Positions 12,109-18,033 of a stretch of 18,033 nt of DNA are shown here, in pieces. Under the pieces are notes generated by a model, which was given only the letters and a program-made list of their open reading frames with translations, made no database searches and was not told the DNA's origin. Location of the stretch: NCBI GenBank assembly GCA_034666665.1, contig JAXDLK010000323.1:1-18033 (forward strand), in the 5' to 3' direction. Source of the DNA: JAXDLK01 sp034666665. GTDB taxonomy: Bacteria; Desulfobacterota; Binatia; JACPRU01. Each line of letters begins with the position of its first letter. Position 1 is the stretch's first letter. Both the position numbers and the translations under genes were made by a program.

Positions 12109-14115
12109 TCAGGCCGCCGTCGTCCGCAGTGCCTCCGCGGAGGCGCGGACGATCTCGACGATCTCGCTGATGATGCCGCCGAGCTGGAAATCCTTCGGCG
12201 TGTAGACGCGCTTCACGCCGGCGCGGATAAGCAGCGGCTGGTCCTCCTCGGGGACGATGCCGCCGACCACCACCGGCACGTCGGCGCCGCGCTTCTCGCG
12301 GAGGAGCCGGAGCGTCTCCGGGACGAGCTCCATGTGCGAGCCCGACAGGATCGACAGGCCGACGACGTCGACGTCCTCGTCCGCCGCGACGGCGGCGATG
12401 CGTTCGGGGGTGTTGCGGATGCCGTCGTAGATCACCTCGAATCCGGCATCGCGCGCCATCAGGGCGATCTGCTCGGCGCCGTTCGAGTGACCGTCGAGAC
12501 CGGGCTTGCCGACGAGCATGCGGAGCTTGCGACCGAGCTCGCGCTCGAGCTCGGCGACACGCGCGCGCACGTCGGCGAGCGCCGCTTCCGGAAGCCCGCC
12601 GGCGATGCCCGCGGCGACGCCGGTCGGCGCGCGGTACTCGCCGAAGATCTCCCTGAGCGTCGCTGACCACTCGCCGGTCGTGGCGCCCGCGTGGGCGCAG
12701 CGGATCGACGCCGGCATGACGTTGTCGCCGGAGCGGACCGCGTCGCCGAGCGCTTGCAGCGCCGCCCTCACCTCGGCTTCGTTCCTGGTCGCGCGGAACG
12801 CGCGCAGGCGCTCGATCTGTTCGCGCTCCGCCGCGGGATCGACGCGCATCACGCGCTCGACGCCGGACGCGAGCAGCGGGTTCGGCTCGGTCTCGGTGAA
12901 GCGGTTCACCCCGACGACCACCTGTTCGCCGGACTCGATCCGGCGGAGACGTTGCGCGTTCGAGGCGACGAGCGCCTGCTTGAAGTAAGCGTTCTCGACC
13001 GCGACCAGGGCGCCGCCCATGCGCTCGATGTTGGCGAGCTCGGCACGCACGCCGTCCTCGATCTCCTTCACCTTGCGCTCGATCACCGGCGAGCCGTCGA
13101 ACAGGTCCTCGTACTCGAGGATGTCGGTCTCGTAGGCGACGACCTGCTGGACGCGGAGAGACCACTGCTGATCCCACGGGCGCGGCAGGCCGAGAGCCTC
13201 GTTCCAGGCGGGGAGCTGCACCGAGCGCGCTCGCGCGGTCTTCGAGAGCGCGACCGCGAGCAGCTCGAGGACGATCCGCTGCACGTTGTTCTCGGGCTGC
13301 GCCTCGGTGAGGCCGAGCGAATTCACCTGCACGCCGTAGCGGAAGCGGCGGAGCTTCGCGTCCTCGACGCCGTAGCGGGTGCGACAGATCTCGTCCCAGA
13401 GCTCTCCGAATGCCCGGAGCTTGCAGAGCTCCTCGATCAGCCGCACGCCGGCGTTGACGAAGAAGCTGATGCGGCCGACGACCTTGGGCAGGTCGCCCTC
13501 CGGCACCTTGCCGCTGGCGCGGACGGCGTCGAGGACCGCGATCGCGTTCGCGAGCGCGAAGGCGACCTCCTGCACCGGCGTCGCGCCGGCCTCCTGCAGG
13601 TGGTAGCTGCAGACGTTCGTCGGGTTCCAGCGGGGGATCTCGCGGTAGGCGTAGCCCACCATGTCGGAGATCAGCCGGAGCGACGGTTCCGGGGGGAAGA
13701 TGTACGTGCCGCGCGACAGGTATTCCTTGATGATGTCGTTCTGCGTCGTGCCGGACAGCGCCTTCGGCTCGATGCCCTTCTTCTCCGCGAGCGCGACGTA
13801 GAGCGCGAGCAGCCACGCGGCGGTCGCGTTGATCGTCATCGAGGTGTTCATGCGATCGAGGGGGATGCCCTCGAAGAGGACCTCCATGTCCTCGAGATGA
13901 CAGATCGGTACGCCGACCTTGCCGACCTCGCCGCGGGCGAGCTCGTGGTCCGAGTCGTAGCCGGTCTGCGTCGGCAGGTCGAAGGCGACCGAGAGCCCCG
14001 TCTGACCCTTGGTCAGGTTCTTCCGGTAGAGCTCGTTCGACGCCCGGGCCGAGGTGTGGCCCGAGTACGTCCGCATGAGCCAGGGATCTTCGCGCTTGCC
14101 GGCCATCGGCGGCAT
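12109..14115 (-). CDS. ecm: Adenosylcobalamin-dependent acyl-CoA mutase, MeaA type (probable ethylmalonyl-CoA mutase)
   Basis: A 668-residue single-chain mutase: TIM-barrel substrate domain (about 1-510) plus C-terminal B12-binding domain with KPGLDGHSNG, the DxHxxG cobalamin-ligand motif (541-546, H543), and LSILSGSH and VVVGGIVP further on. These enzymes rearrange the acyl-CoA carbon skeleton; ethylmalonyl-CoA mutase converts (2R)-ethylmalonyl-CoA to (2S)-methylsuccinyl-CoA. Assignment to the MeaA/Ecm branch rests on FDLPTQTGYDSDH, VPICHLEDM, NVCSYHLQEAGATP and ALGLPRPWDQQWSLR, which I recall as typical of that branch, whereas classical methylmalonyl-CoA mutases read FDLATHRGYDSDHP. The neighbouring epimerase and Mcd-like dehydrogenase support this. 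The ATG at 14115 has GAGGGG about 10 nt upstream; an in-frame ATG at 14106 is the alternative. No cobalamin riboswitch box is seen in the 120-bp divergent gap. A methylmalonyl- or isobutyryl-CoA mutase role is not fully excluded. Confidence 0.85.
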   Translation of the reverse strand: MPPMAGKREDPWLMRTYSGHTSARASNELYRKNLTKGQTGLSVAFDLPTQTGYDSDHELARGEVGKVGVPICHLEDMEVLFEGIPLDRMNTSMTINATAAWLLALYVALAEKKGIEPKALSGTTQNDIIKEYLSRGTYIFPPEPSLRLISDMVGYAYREIPRWNPTNVCSYHLQEAGATPVQEVAFALANAIAVLDAVRASGKVPEGDLPKVVGRISFFVNAGVRLIEELCKLRAFGELWDEICRTRYGVEDAKLRRFRYGVQVNSLGLTEAQPENNVQRIVLELLAVALSKTARARSVQLPAWNEALGLPRPWDQQWSLRVQQVVAYETDILEYEDLFDGSPVIERKVKEIEDGVRAELANIERMGGALVAVENAYFKQALVASNAQRLRRIESGEQVVVGVNRFTETEPNPLLASGVERVMRVDPAAEREQIERLRAFRATRNEAEVRAALQALGDAVRSGDNVMPASIRCAHAGATTGEWSATLREIFGEYRAPTGVAAGIAGGLPEAALADVRARVAELERELGRKLRMLVGKPGLDGHSNGAEQIALMARDAGFEVIYDGIRNTPERIAAVAADEDVDVVGLSILSGSHMELVPETLRLLREKRGADVPVVVGGIVPEEDQPLLIRAGVKRVYTPKDFQLGGIISEIVEIVRASAEALRTTAA

Positions 14116-14201
14116 TCTAGCGGCCCCTCGGCGCGATGGGGAGAGCCGTCAGGCGGTCCGCTTCGAGGTTCTCCTGAGAGGGAAGCGAAAAAGCGCCGGA
14201 G

Positions 14202-14221
14202 GCTACGATTTTTGCCGTAGC
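14202..14221. promoter_or_regulatory. Small inverted repeat in the mutase/dehydrogenase divergent region
   Basis: GCTACG (14202-14207) and CGTAGC (14216-14221) flank an AT-rich 8-nt centre in the 120-bp gap between the divergent ecm-like and mcd-like genes. Its symmetry and position suit a transcription-factor operator controlling both directions, but it is short and may be chance. No convincing sigma-70 promoter or Shine-Dalgarno could be placed for the plus-strand gene. Confidence 0.25.
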
Positions 14222-14235
14222 GTCGCAACCTTGCT

Positions 14236-15888
14236 ATGACCGCGGCGATGGGTCGTGCCTCTGCCGACGACGTCGCGCCGCTTCTTCGAGGCATCGAGCG
14301 CGTGGTCGATCGAGCTCTCGACCATGCCCGTGGCGTCACCGACGGCGGCAAGCGCATCGACGATCATCAGGTGCACTGCGAGCGCATCGCCTACGCGACG
14401 ACGGAGCTTCACGCGGCGCGCGCGCTCGCGACGTACGCCGAGGCCTCCGCCGATCACGATCCCATCGCCGCGGACGTCGCGGCCGTCTTCGCCGCACAGG
14501 TCGCGGCGCGGCTCCGCGCCGAGGCGTCCGCCCACCTCGACGCGTTCGGCTTCGACGACGACTTCCTCGCCGATACCCTCGACTCGCCCGAGCTCCGGCG
14601 CGCGATTCGTGCGGCGGGAGCGGAGTCGCGAGTGCTCGAGATCGGCCGCCGCGTGCTCGCCGCGGGCGGCACGGTCGGGAGCTGGCTCGACGGCGATCTC
14701 GAACGCATGACCCGCGATTCGGTGCGGCAGTTCGCGCGCACGGTGGTCGAGCCGCTGGCGCAGCGGATTCACATGCACGACGAGCTCGTCCCCGACGACC
14801 TGATCCGGCAGATGTCGGAGCTCGGGTACTTCGGCATGTCGGTGCCCGAGGAGTACGGCGGCGGAGGCATGGGCAACCTCGCCATGATCCTCACCACGGA
14901 GGAGCTCTCGGCCGCTTCTCTCGCGGCGGCGGGCAGCCTGATCACGCGCCCGGAGATCTTGACCAAGGCGCTCCTCAAGGGCGGCACCGAGGAGCAGAAG
15001 CGCGCCTGGCTGCCGCGAGTCGCCGCCGGCGAGGTGATGGTGGCGATCTCGGTGACGGAGCCGGACACCGGCTCCGACGTGGCCTCCGTCAAGTGTCGCG
15101 CGGAGCGGGGCACGGTGAACGGGGAAGCCGGTTGGGTGGTGAACGGCGCCAAGGCCTGGTGCACGTTCGCCGGACGGGCGAACGTGATCGCGCTTCTCGC
15201 CCGTACGGATCCGACCCCGGCGAGCGGTGCGCGCGGGCTCTCCCTCTTCATCGTCGAGAAGGATGCGTTTCCCGGTCACGAGTTCGAGATGAAGCAGCCG
15301 GCGGGCGGGAGCCTGCACGGCAAGGCGGATGCCACGCCGGGCTACCGCGGCATGCACTCCTACACGCTCAATTTCGACAACTACTTCGTGCCGGCGGCAA
15401 ACCTCGTCGGCGAAGACGCGGGCGAGGGGAAGGGCTTCTACCTGCAGATGGCGGGATTCGCCGCCGGGCGCTTGCAGACCGGCGGGCGGGCGTGCGGCGT
15501 CGCCCAGGCGGCGCTCGAGAAGGCCAGCGCCTACGTGACGGAGCGCAAGCAGTTCGGGCAACCGATCGCGGAGTTCCAGCTGACGCAGTGGAAGCTCGGG
15601 CGGATGGCGACCGACATCGCCGCCGCTCGCCAGCTGACGTACGCGGCGGCGCGCGCGATGGACCAGGAGGAATCCGCGACCCTCGACGCCGCGATGGCGA
15701 AGCTCTTCGCTTCCGACGTCGCGCAGCGCGTGACGCAGGAAGGGCAGCTGCTGCACGGCGGGTGGGGCTTCGCGGAGGAGTTTCCGATCTGCCGCTACGT
15801 TCTGGATTCGCTCGTGCTACCGATCTTCGAGGGCGTGAAGCCGATCCTCGAGCTCAAGGTGATCGCCCGCGCGCTGCTCGCGCGCTGA
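14236..15888 (+). CDS. mcd: Acyl-CoA dehydrogenase with N-terminal extension (probable methylsuccinyl-CoA dehydrogenase)
   Basis: A 550-residue flavoprotein, about 150 residues longer than ordinary acyl-CoA dehydrogenases. Residues 1-150 are an Ala-rich helical extension, as in methylsuccinyl-CoA dehydrogenases. The standard core follows: VPEEYGGGGMG (about 209-219), GGTEEQKRAWLPRVAAGE, the FAD/substrate segment SVTEPDTGSDVAS, WVVNGAKAWCTFA, YRGMHSYTLNFDNYF, ERKQFGQPIAEFQ, HGGWGFAEEFPI and the catalytic glutamate in IFEGVKP. YRGM(x)nY(x)L(x)FD recalls known Mcd enzymes, which oxidise (2S)-methylsuccinyl-CoA to mesaconyl-CoA and pass electrons to ETF. Divergent from the MeaA-type mutase that would make its substrate, which strengthens the call. 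The start is ATG 14236, with ATG 14248 as an alternative and no ribosome-binding site evident. It is followed after 8 bp by the cyclase-FHA gene. Another branched-chain acyl-CoA substrate remains possible. Confidence 0.8.
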   Translation: MTAAMGRASADDVAPLLRGIERVVDRALDHARGVTDGGKRIDDHQVHCERIAYATTELHAARALATYAEASADHDPIAADVAAVFAAQVAARLRAEASAHLDAFGFDDDFLADTLDSPELRRAIRAAGAESRVLEIGRRVLAAGGTVGSWLDGDLERMTRDSVRQFARTVVEPLAQRIHMHDELVPDDLIRQMSELGYFGMSVPEEYGGGGMGNLAMILTTEELSAASLAAAGSLITRPEILTKALLKGGTEEQKRAWLPRVAAGEVMVAISVTEPDTGSDVASVKCRAERGTVNGEAGWVVNGAKAWCTFAGRANVIALLARTDPTPASGARGLSLFIVEKDAFPGHEFEMKQPAGGSLHGKADATPGYRGMHSYTLNFDNYFVPAANLVGEDAGEGKGFYLQMAGFAAGRLQTGGRACGVAQAALEKASAYVTERKQFGQPIAEFQLTQWKLGRMATDIAAARQLTYAAARAMDQEESATLDAAMAKLFASDVAQRVTQEGQLLHGGWGFAEEFPICRYVLDSLVLPIFEGVKPILELKVIARALLAR

Positions 15889-15896
15889 AGACGCGG

Positions 15897-16784
15897 ATGA
15901 CGACGACCTCGACGACCTCGATCCCGACCGCCGTTCTCTTCCTCGACATCTGCGGATCGACCTCGTTCTTCGATCGCCACGGGGAGAAGGCGGGGAAGGC
16001 GATGGTCGAGCGCTGCTTCCGGCTGGTGTTGCCGCAGATCGAGAAGCGGGAGGGGCGGGTGGTGAAGCGGATGGGGGACGGCCTGCTCGCCGTCTTCCCG
16101 ACCGCGAGCGCGCTGGTCTCGAGCGCCGCCGACACGTTCCTCCGGCTCGACGCGATGAACGAGGCGGTGCCGGAGCCGGCACGGATTCGCATCCACTGCG
16201 GCGGCGACTGGGGTCCGGTGGTCGTCGACTCCTATGGCGACATCTTCGGCGACGTGGCGAACACCGCGTCCCGGGTCGAATCCCTCGCCGGCGCCGACCG
16301 TTTGTACGTGACGCACGAGCTCGTGAACGAGCTCGCCGAGCACGAGCGGGACCGGGTGCGCGCGGTCGGCAAGTTCGCGCTCCGCGGCAAGGCGGAGGAA
16401 GTCCCGGTCTACGAGGTCCTGTGGAAGTCCGAGGGATCGACGATGCTCGTCTCCCGCGAGACGCTCAACATCGAGACCCGTTTGACGCTCTTCCTCGAGG
16501 GACAGGTGATCGAGTTCCCGTCCGACAAGAAGACCCTCGCGATCGGACGCATTCCCGGGAACGACGTCGTCGTCGACGACGCCGCGGTCTCGCGCGAGCA
16601 CGCCGAGATCACGCGGCGGAAGGGGTCCTTCATCTTCGTCGACCGCTCGACGAACGGAACGTACCTCCGGCAGCACGGAGCGAAGCCTCGCCACCTCCAT
16701 CGTGAGGAGTGTCGGCTCGAGGACAGCGGTAATTTCGCGCTCGGCCGCGCCGACGGCCCGGCGGTGGAATACAAGGTTACGTAG
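15897..16784 (+). CDS. Class III adenylate/guanylate cyclase fused to a C-terminal FHA domain
   Basis: A 295-residue soluble signalling protein. Residues about 10-178 are a class III nucleotidyl cyclase domain: first metal Asp in LFLDICGSTSFF (D17), second in KRMGDGLLAVF (D61), adenine-contact Lys K57 and Asp D119 (favouring ATP), and transition-state N122 and R126 in GDVANTASRVE. All residues expected for activity are present. Residues about 195-293 are a forkhead-associated domain, which binds phosphothreonine peptides: GRIPGND (217-223), VSREHAEI (231-238), STNGTYL (251-257). No transmembrane segment, so activity is probably controlled by binding a phosphorylated partner. The ATG lies 8 bp after the dehydrogenase stop codon, with no clear Shine-Dalgarno, so it is probably co-expressed with the Mcd-like gene. 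No Ser/Thr kinase is in the window, apart from the atypical AarF-like protein. Confidence 0.9.
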   Translation: MTTTSTTSIPTAVLFLDICGSTSFFDRHGEKAGKAMVERCFRLVLPQIEKREGRVVKRMGDGLLAVFPTASALVSSAADTFLRLDAMNEAVPEPARIRIHCGGDWGPVVVDSYGDIFGDVANTASRVESLAGADRLYVTHELVNELAEHERDRVRAVGKFALRGKAEEVPVYEVLWKSEGSTMLVSRETLNIETRLTLFLEGQVIEFPSDKKTLAIGRIPGNDVVVDDAAVSREHAEITRRKGSFIFVDRSTNGTYLRQHGAKPRHLHREECRLEDSGNFALGRADGPAVEYKVT

Positions 16785-16976
16785 CGCATCCTCACCCGGC
16801 CGGACCCTCACCCGGCCTTCGGCCACCTCCCTCGCAGGAGGAGCTCGGGGGCGCAAGATGCTGCTCACCGGTTCGCAGCGCGCCTCCCAGGATGGGAGAG
16901 GGGAAGATTCGCGACTCTTCCGGTCCGATCCCCCCTCCCTTCCAGGGAGAAGGGTTAGGGTGAGGGTCAGGGGCCC
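16785..16976. repeat. Intergenic repeat region with degenerate GAGAGGG-family elements
   Basis: This 192-bp gap between convergent genes holds CACCCGGCC twice (about 16793 and 16809), an inverted CCTCCCTCGC/AGGAGGAG stretch, a GGGAGAGGGG half-site near 16896, and CTCCCT-TCC-AGGGAG with a GGGTTAGGGTGAGGGTCAGG tail (about 16935-16970). No reading frame of interest. It probably also contains the terminators of both flanking genes. Confidence 0.5.
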
Positions 16977-17675
16977 TTACGCGTAGCCCATCATGCCGAG
17001 GAAATCTTTGACGTTGTCGAAGCGCATGCAGGCGTTCCGCCGCTTCTGCTCGCCGATCGTCGACGTCGGCTGACTCGCGTAATTGTGCCCGGGGTAGAGT
17101 GTGGTCTCGTCCGGGAGCTTCGCGAGCTTCTGCGTCAGGCTCTCGTACATCTTGACCGGGTCGCTCCCGGGAAGGTCGATGCGCCCGCAGGACCCGATGA
17201 ACAGCGTGTCGCCGGAGACGAGCGCGGATCCCTCCCCCTGAACAGGGACGAGGAAGCACTGTGAGCCGGGCGTGTGGCCGGGCGTGTGGAGGAACTTGAT
17301 CGGAACGTTGCCGACGTTGACGACGTCGCCGCTCTCGACCGTCGCGAGATCGGACGGTGAGAGATCGGTCACGCGTCCGACGTAAGGCGCTTCCTCCTTG
17401 TGGATGTAGACCTTCGCCTTCACTCCGGCGGCGAGCAGCTCCTGAACGCCGCGCACGCTCATCCCCATCATGCGGCCCCCCAGGTGGTCGGGATGGAAAT
17501 GGCTGATCAGGAGATGCGTGATTTCCATGTCGTGCCGCCGCGCGATCTCGAGAATCTCCTCGGGCTCCCACGCCGGATCGACGACCGCGAGTGAGCGCGT
17601 CGCCGGATCGCCGATGAAGTAGACGAAGTTCTGCATCGGCCCGATCTCGCGCTGGAGGAAGAAGATCTTCGACAT
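16977..17675 (-). CDS. Metallo-beta-lactamase-fold hydrolase (glyoxalase II / persulfide dioxygenase-like)
   Basis: A 232-residue single-domain protein. The metal-binding motif SHFHPDHLGG (H59, H61, D63, H64) is complete, with later ligands H134 in HTPGHTPGS, D156 in VSGDTLF and H197 in YPGHNY. The stretch GSCGRIDLPGSDPVKMYESL (161-180) is typical of the hydroxyacylglutathione hydrolase and ETHE1-like (persulfide dioxygenase) branch. Activity is therefore thioester hydrolysis or persulfide oxidation; which one is not decidable by eye. Cytoplasmic, no signal peptide. The start at 17675 gives the conserved MSKIFFLQRE beginning; longer in-frame extensions would translate repeat DNA. The purine-rich stretch ahead of the ATG (GGGAGAGGGGG, about 17684-17694) belongs to a dispersed repeat and may serve as ribosome-binding site. 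Confidence 0.87.
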   Translation of the reverse strand: MSKIFFLQREIGPMQNFVYFIGDPATRSLAVVDPAWEPEEILEIARRHDMEITHLLISHFHPDHLGGRMMGMSVRGVQELLAAGVKAKVYIHKEEAPYVGRVTDLSPSDLATVESGDVVNVGNVPIKFLHTPGHTPGSQCFLVPVQGEGSALVSGDTLFIGSCGRIDLPGSDPVKMYESLTQKLAKLPDETTLYPGHNYASQPTSTIGEQKRRNACMRFDNVKDFLGMMGYA

Positions 17676-17695
17676 GGATTCGTACCCCCTCTCCC

Positions 17696-17890
17696 TTACC
17701 CTCTCCCCCGGGGACGGGGGAGAGGGGATCGGAAAACTAGCGCTCTCGGTTCCGGGGGGGCGCAGAGCGCAACGGCTCGCCCGCCGCGTATCCGTTCCCC
17801 ACCTCCGTTCGAGACGATCCGACGCACACACGCGACCACCGTTCGCTTGTGCACGTCCAGCCCACAAACGTTGCCGTACACGACTTCCAT
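17696..17890 (-). pseudogene. IS110-family transposase, truncated N-terminal remnant
   Basis: The frame opens with MEVVYGNVCGLDVHKRTVVA and continues CVRR, the characteristic beginning of IS110-family (DEDD) transposases, including the first catalytic Asp in GLDVHK (D12). Similarity is recognisable only to about residue 24-30; after that the translation is Gly/Arg-rich, unrelated, and runs into the GAGAGGG repeat at 17699-17726, ending after 64 codons. A complete transposase would be roughly 300-400 residues, so at least the RuvC-like remainder and the C-terminal serine-containing domain are missing. The truncation point lies near 17800-17820. It is inactive on its own. Confidence 0.75.
17699..17726. 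repeat. GAGAGGG-type palindrome upstream of the MBL gene
   Basis: CCCTCTCCCCC (17699-17709), loop GGGGAC, GGGGGAGAGGG (17716-17726); same 11-bp stem as at 4475-4502 and 10034-10059. It is preceded by CCCTCTCCCTTA, matching CCCTCTCCCTAG before the first copy. It sits between the MBL gene and the transposase remnant and probably carries the MBL gene's translation-initiation region. Confidence 0.7.
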
Positions 17891-18033
17891 CTCATCCCCC
17901 TTCCGGAACGCGGCGGGGGACGTCGATTGATTGGTGACTCTGCTTCGCGTGCTCCCGTCAAAGACGGGGCGACAGTCTCGGGTGCCAGGCGACGTCCAGG
18001 TCAGACTCTCCCACGAGCTCGCAGCATCAAGGT
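17891..18033 (-). mobile_element. Upstream non-coding end of the IS110-family remnant
   Basis: This 143-bp non-coding stretch lies just 5' of the transposase start. In IS110-type elements (not the IS1111 subgroup) the region before the gene encodes the bridge RNA that guides recombination. A perfect small hairpin, CCCGTC-AAA-GACGGG (17954-17968), is present. The element's outer end is not inside the window, so boundaries and any target duplication cannot be seen. Confidence 0.4.

Noticed and set aside
12107..13816. Extension of the AarF-like frame upstream across the mutase gene
   Set aside because: That part is an off-frame shadow of the mutase, Arg/Ala-rich with no similarity; ABC1-type sequence begins only after the mutase stop codon.
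12109..14115. Call as classical methylmalonyl-CoA mutase
   Set aside because: Motifs and the single-chain 668-residue length fit the MeaA/ethylmalonyl-CoA branch better, and the Mcd-like neighbour agrees; kept only as the alternative.
14116..14235. Cobalamin riboswitch upstream of the B12-dependent mutase
   Set aside because: The gap is only 120 bp and no B12-box-like sequence or matching multi-stem layout was seen on the minus strand.
17676..17867. Longer start for the MBL-fold protein
   Set aside because: The extra residues are translated from the GAGAGGG repeat and the transposase remnant in another frame; the conserved beginning MSKIFFLQRE starts at 17675.

Overview
The window is GC-rich, gene-dense chromosomal DNA from an aerobic or facultatively aerobic Gram-negative bacterium. 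The outer-membrane OmpA-type protein and a putative sigma-54 promoter support Gram-negative. The general style (Mcd-like dehydrogenase, MeaA-type mutase, epimerase next to an acyltransferase, dispersed GAGAGGG palindromes) fits the former Deltaproteobacteria/Binatota/Myxococcota area. That placement is an inference from gene content, not a phylogeny. No rRNA, tRNA or CRISPR array is visible.

Layout. Positions 1-1131 (minus strand) hold the start of a probable lysophospholipid acyltransferase, cut by the window edge, preceded by an extended-SDR epimerase. A palindromic REP/MITE-like element (1178-1266) separates these from ilvB (acetolactate synthase large subunit, minus). Divergent from ilvB is a two-gene plus-strand unit: an ADP-ribosylglycohydrolase and a small DUF1232 membrane protein that overlap by 4 bp. 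Repeat-rich DNA (4475-4722) separates it from an aldehyde dehydrogenase (minus), which is divergent from a 3-hydroxyacyl-CoA dehydrogenase (plus). Next come a secreted protein of unknown function behind a sigma-54-like promoter, a shared terminator hairpin, and a convergent OmpA/DUF11 outer-membrane protein (minus).

The most coherent part is 10177-16784. On the minus strand lie a MeaA-type adenosylcobalamin mutase (best read as ethylmalonyl-CoA mutase), an AarF/ABC1 kinase-like protein 2 bp downstream, and, beyond a perfect 30-bp inverted repeat, a methylmalonyl/ethylmalonyl-CoA epimerase. Divergent from the mutase is an acyl-CoA dehydrogenase with a 150-residue N-terminal extension (best read as methylsuccinyl-CoA dehydrogenase), followed 8 bp later by a class III nucleotidyl cyclase fused to an FHA domain. 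Epimerase, mutase and dehydrogenase would be three consecutive steps of the ethylmalonyl-CoA pathway for acetyl-CoA assimilation. The carboxylase/reductase, mesaconyl-CoA hydratase and lyase are not in the window. The 3-hydroxyacyl-CoA dehydrogenase at 6466-7317 could feed the same C4-CoA pool.

The right end holds a metallo-beta-lactamase-fold (glyoxalase II/persulfide dioxygenase-like) gene and the truncated start of an IS110-family transposase with its upstream non-coding DNA. Two different palindromic elements and at least four GAGAGGG hairpins sit between genes. One of the palindromes supplies the stop codon and last residues of the AarF-like protein.
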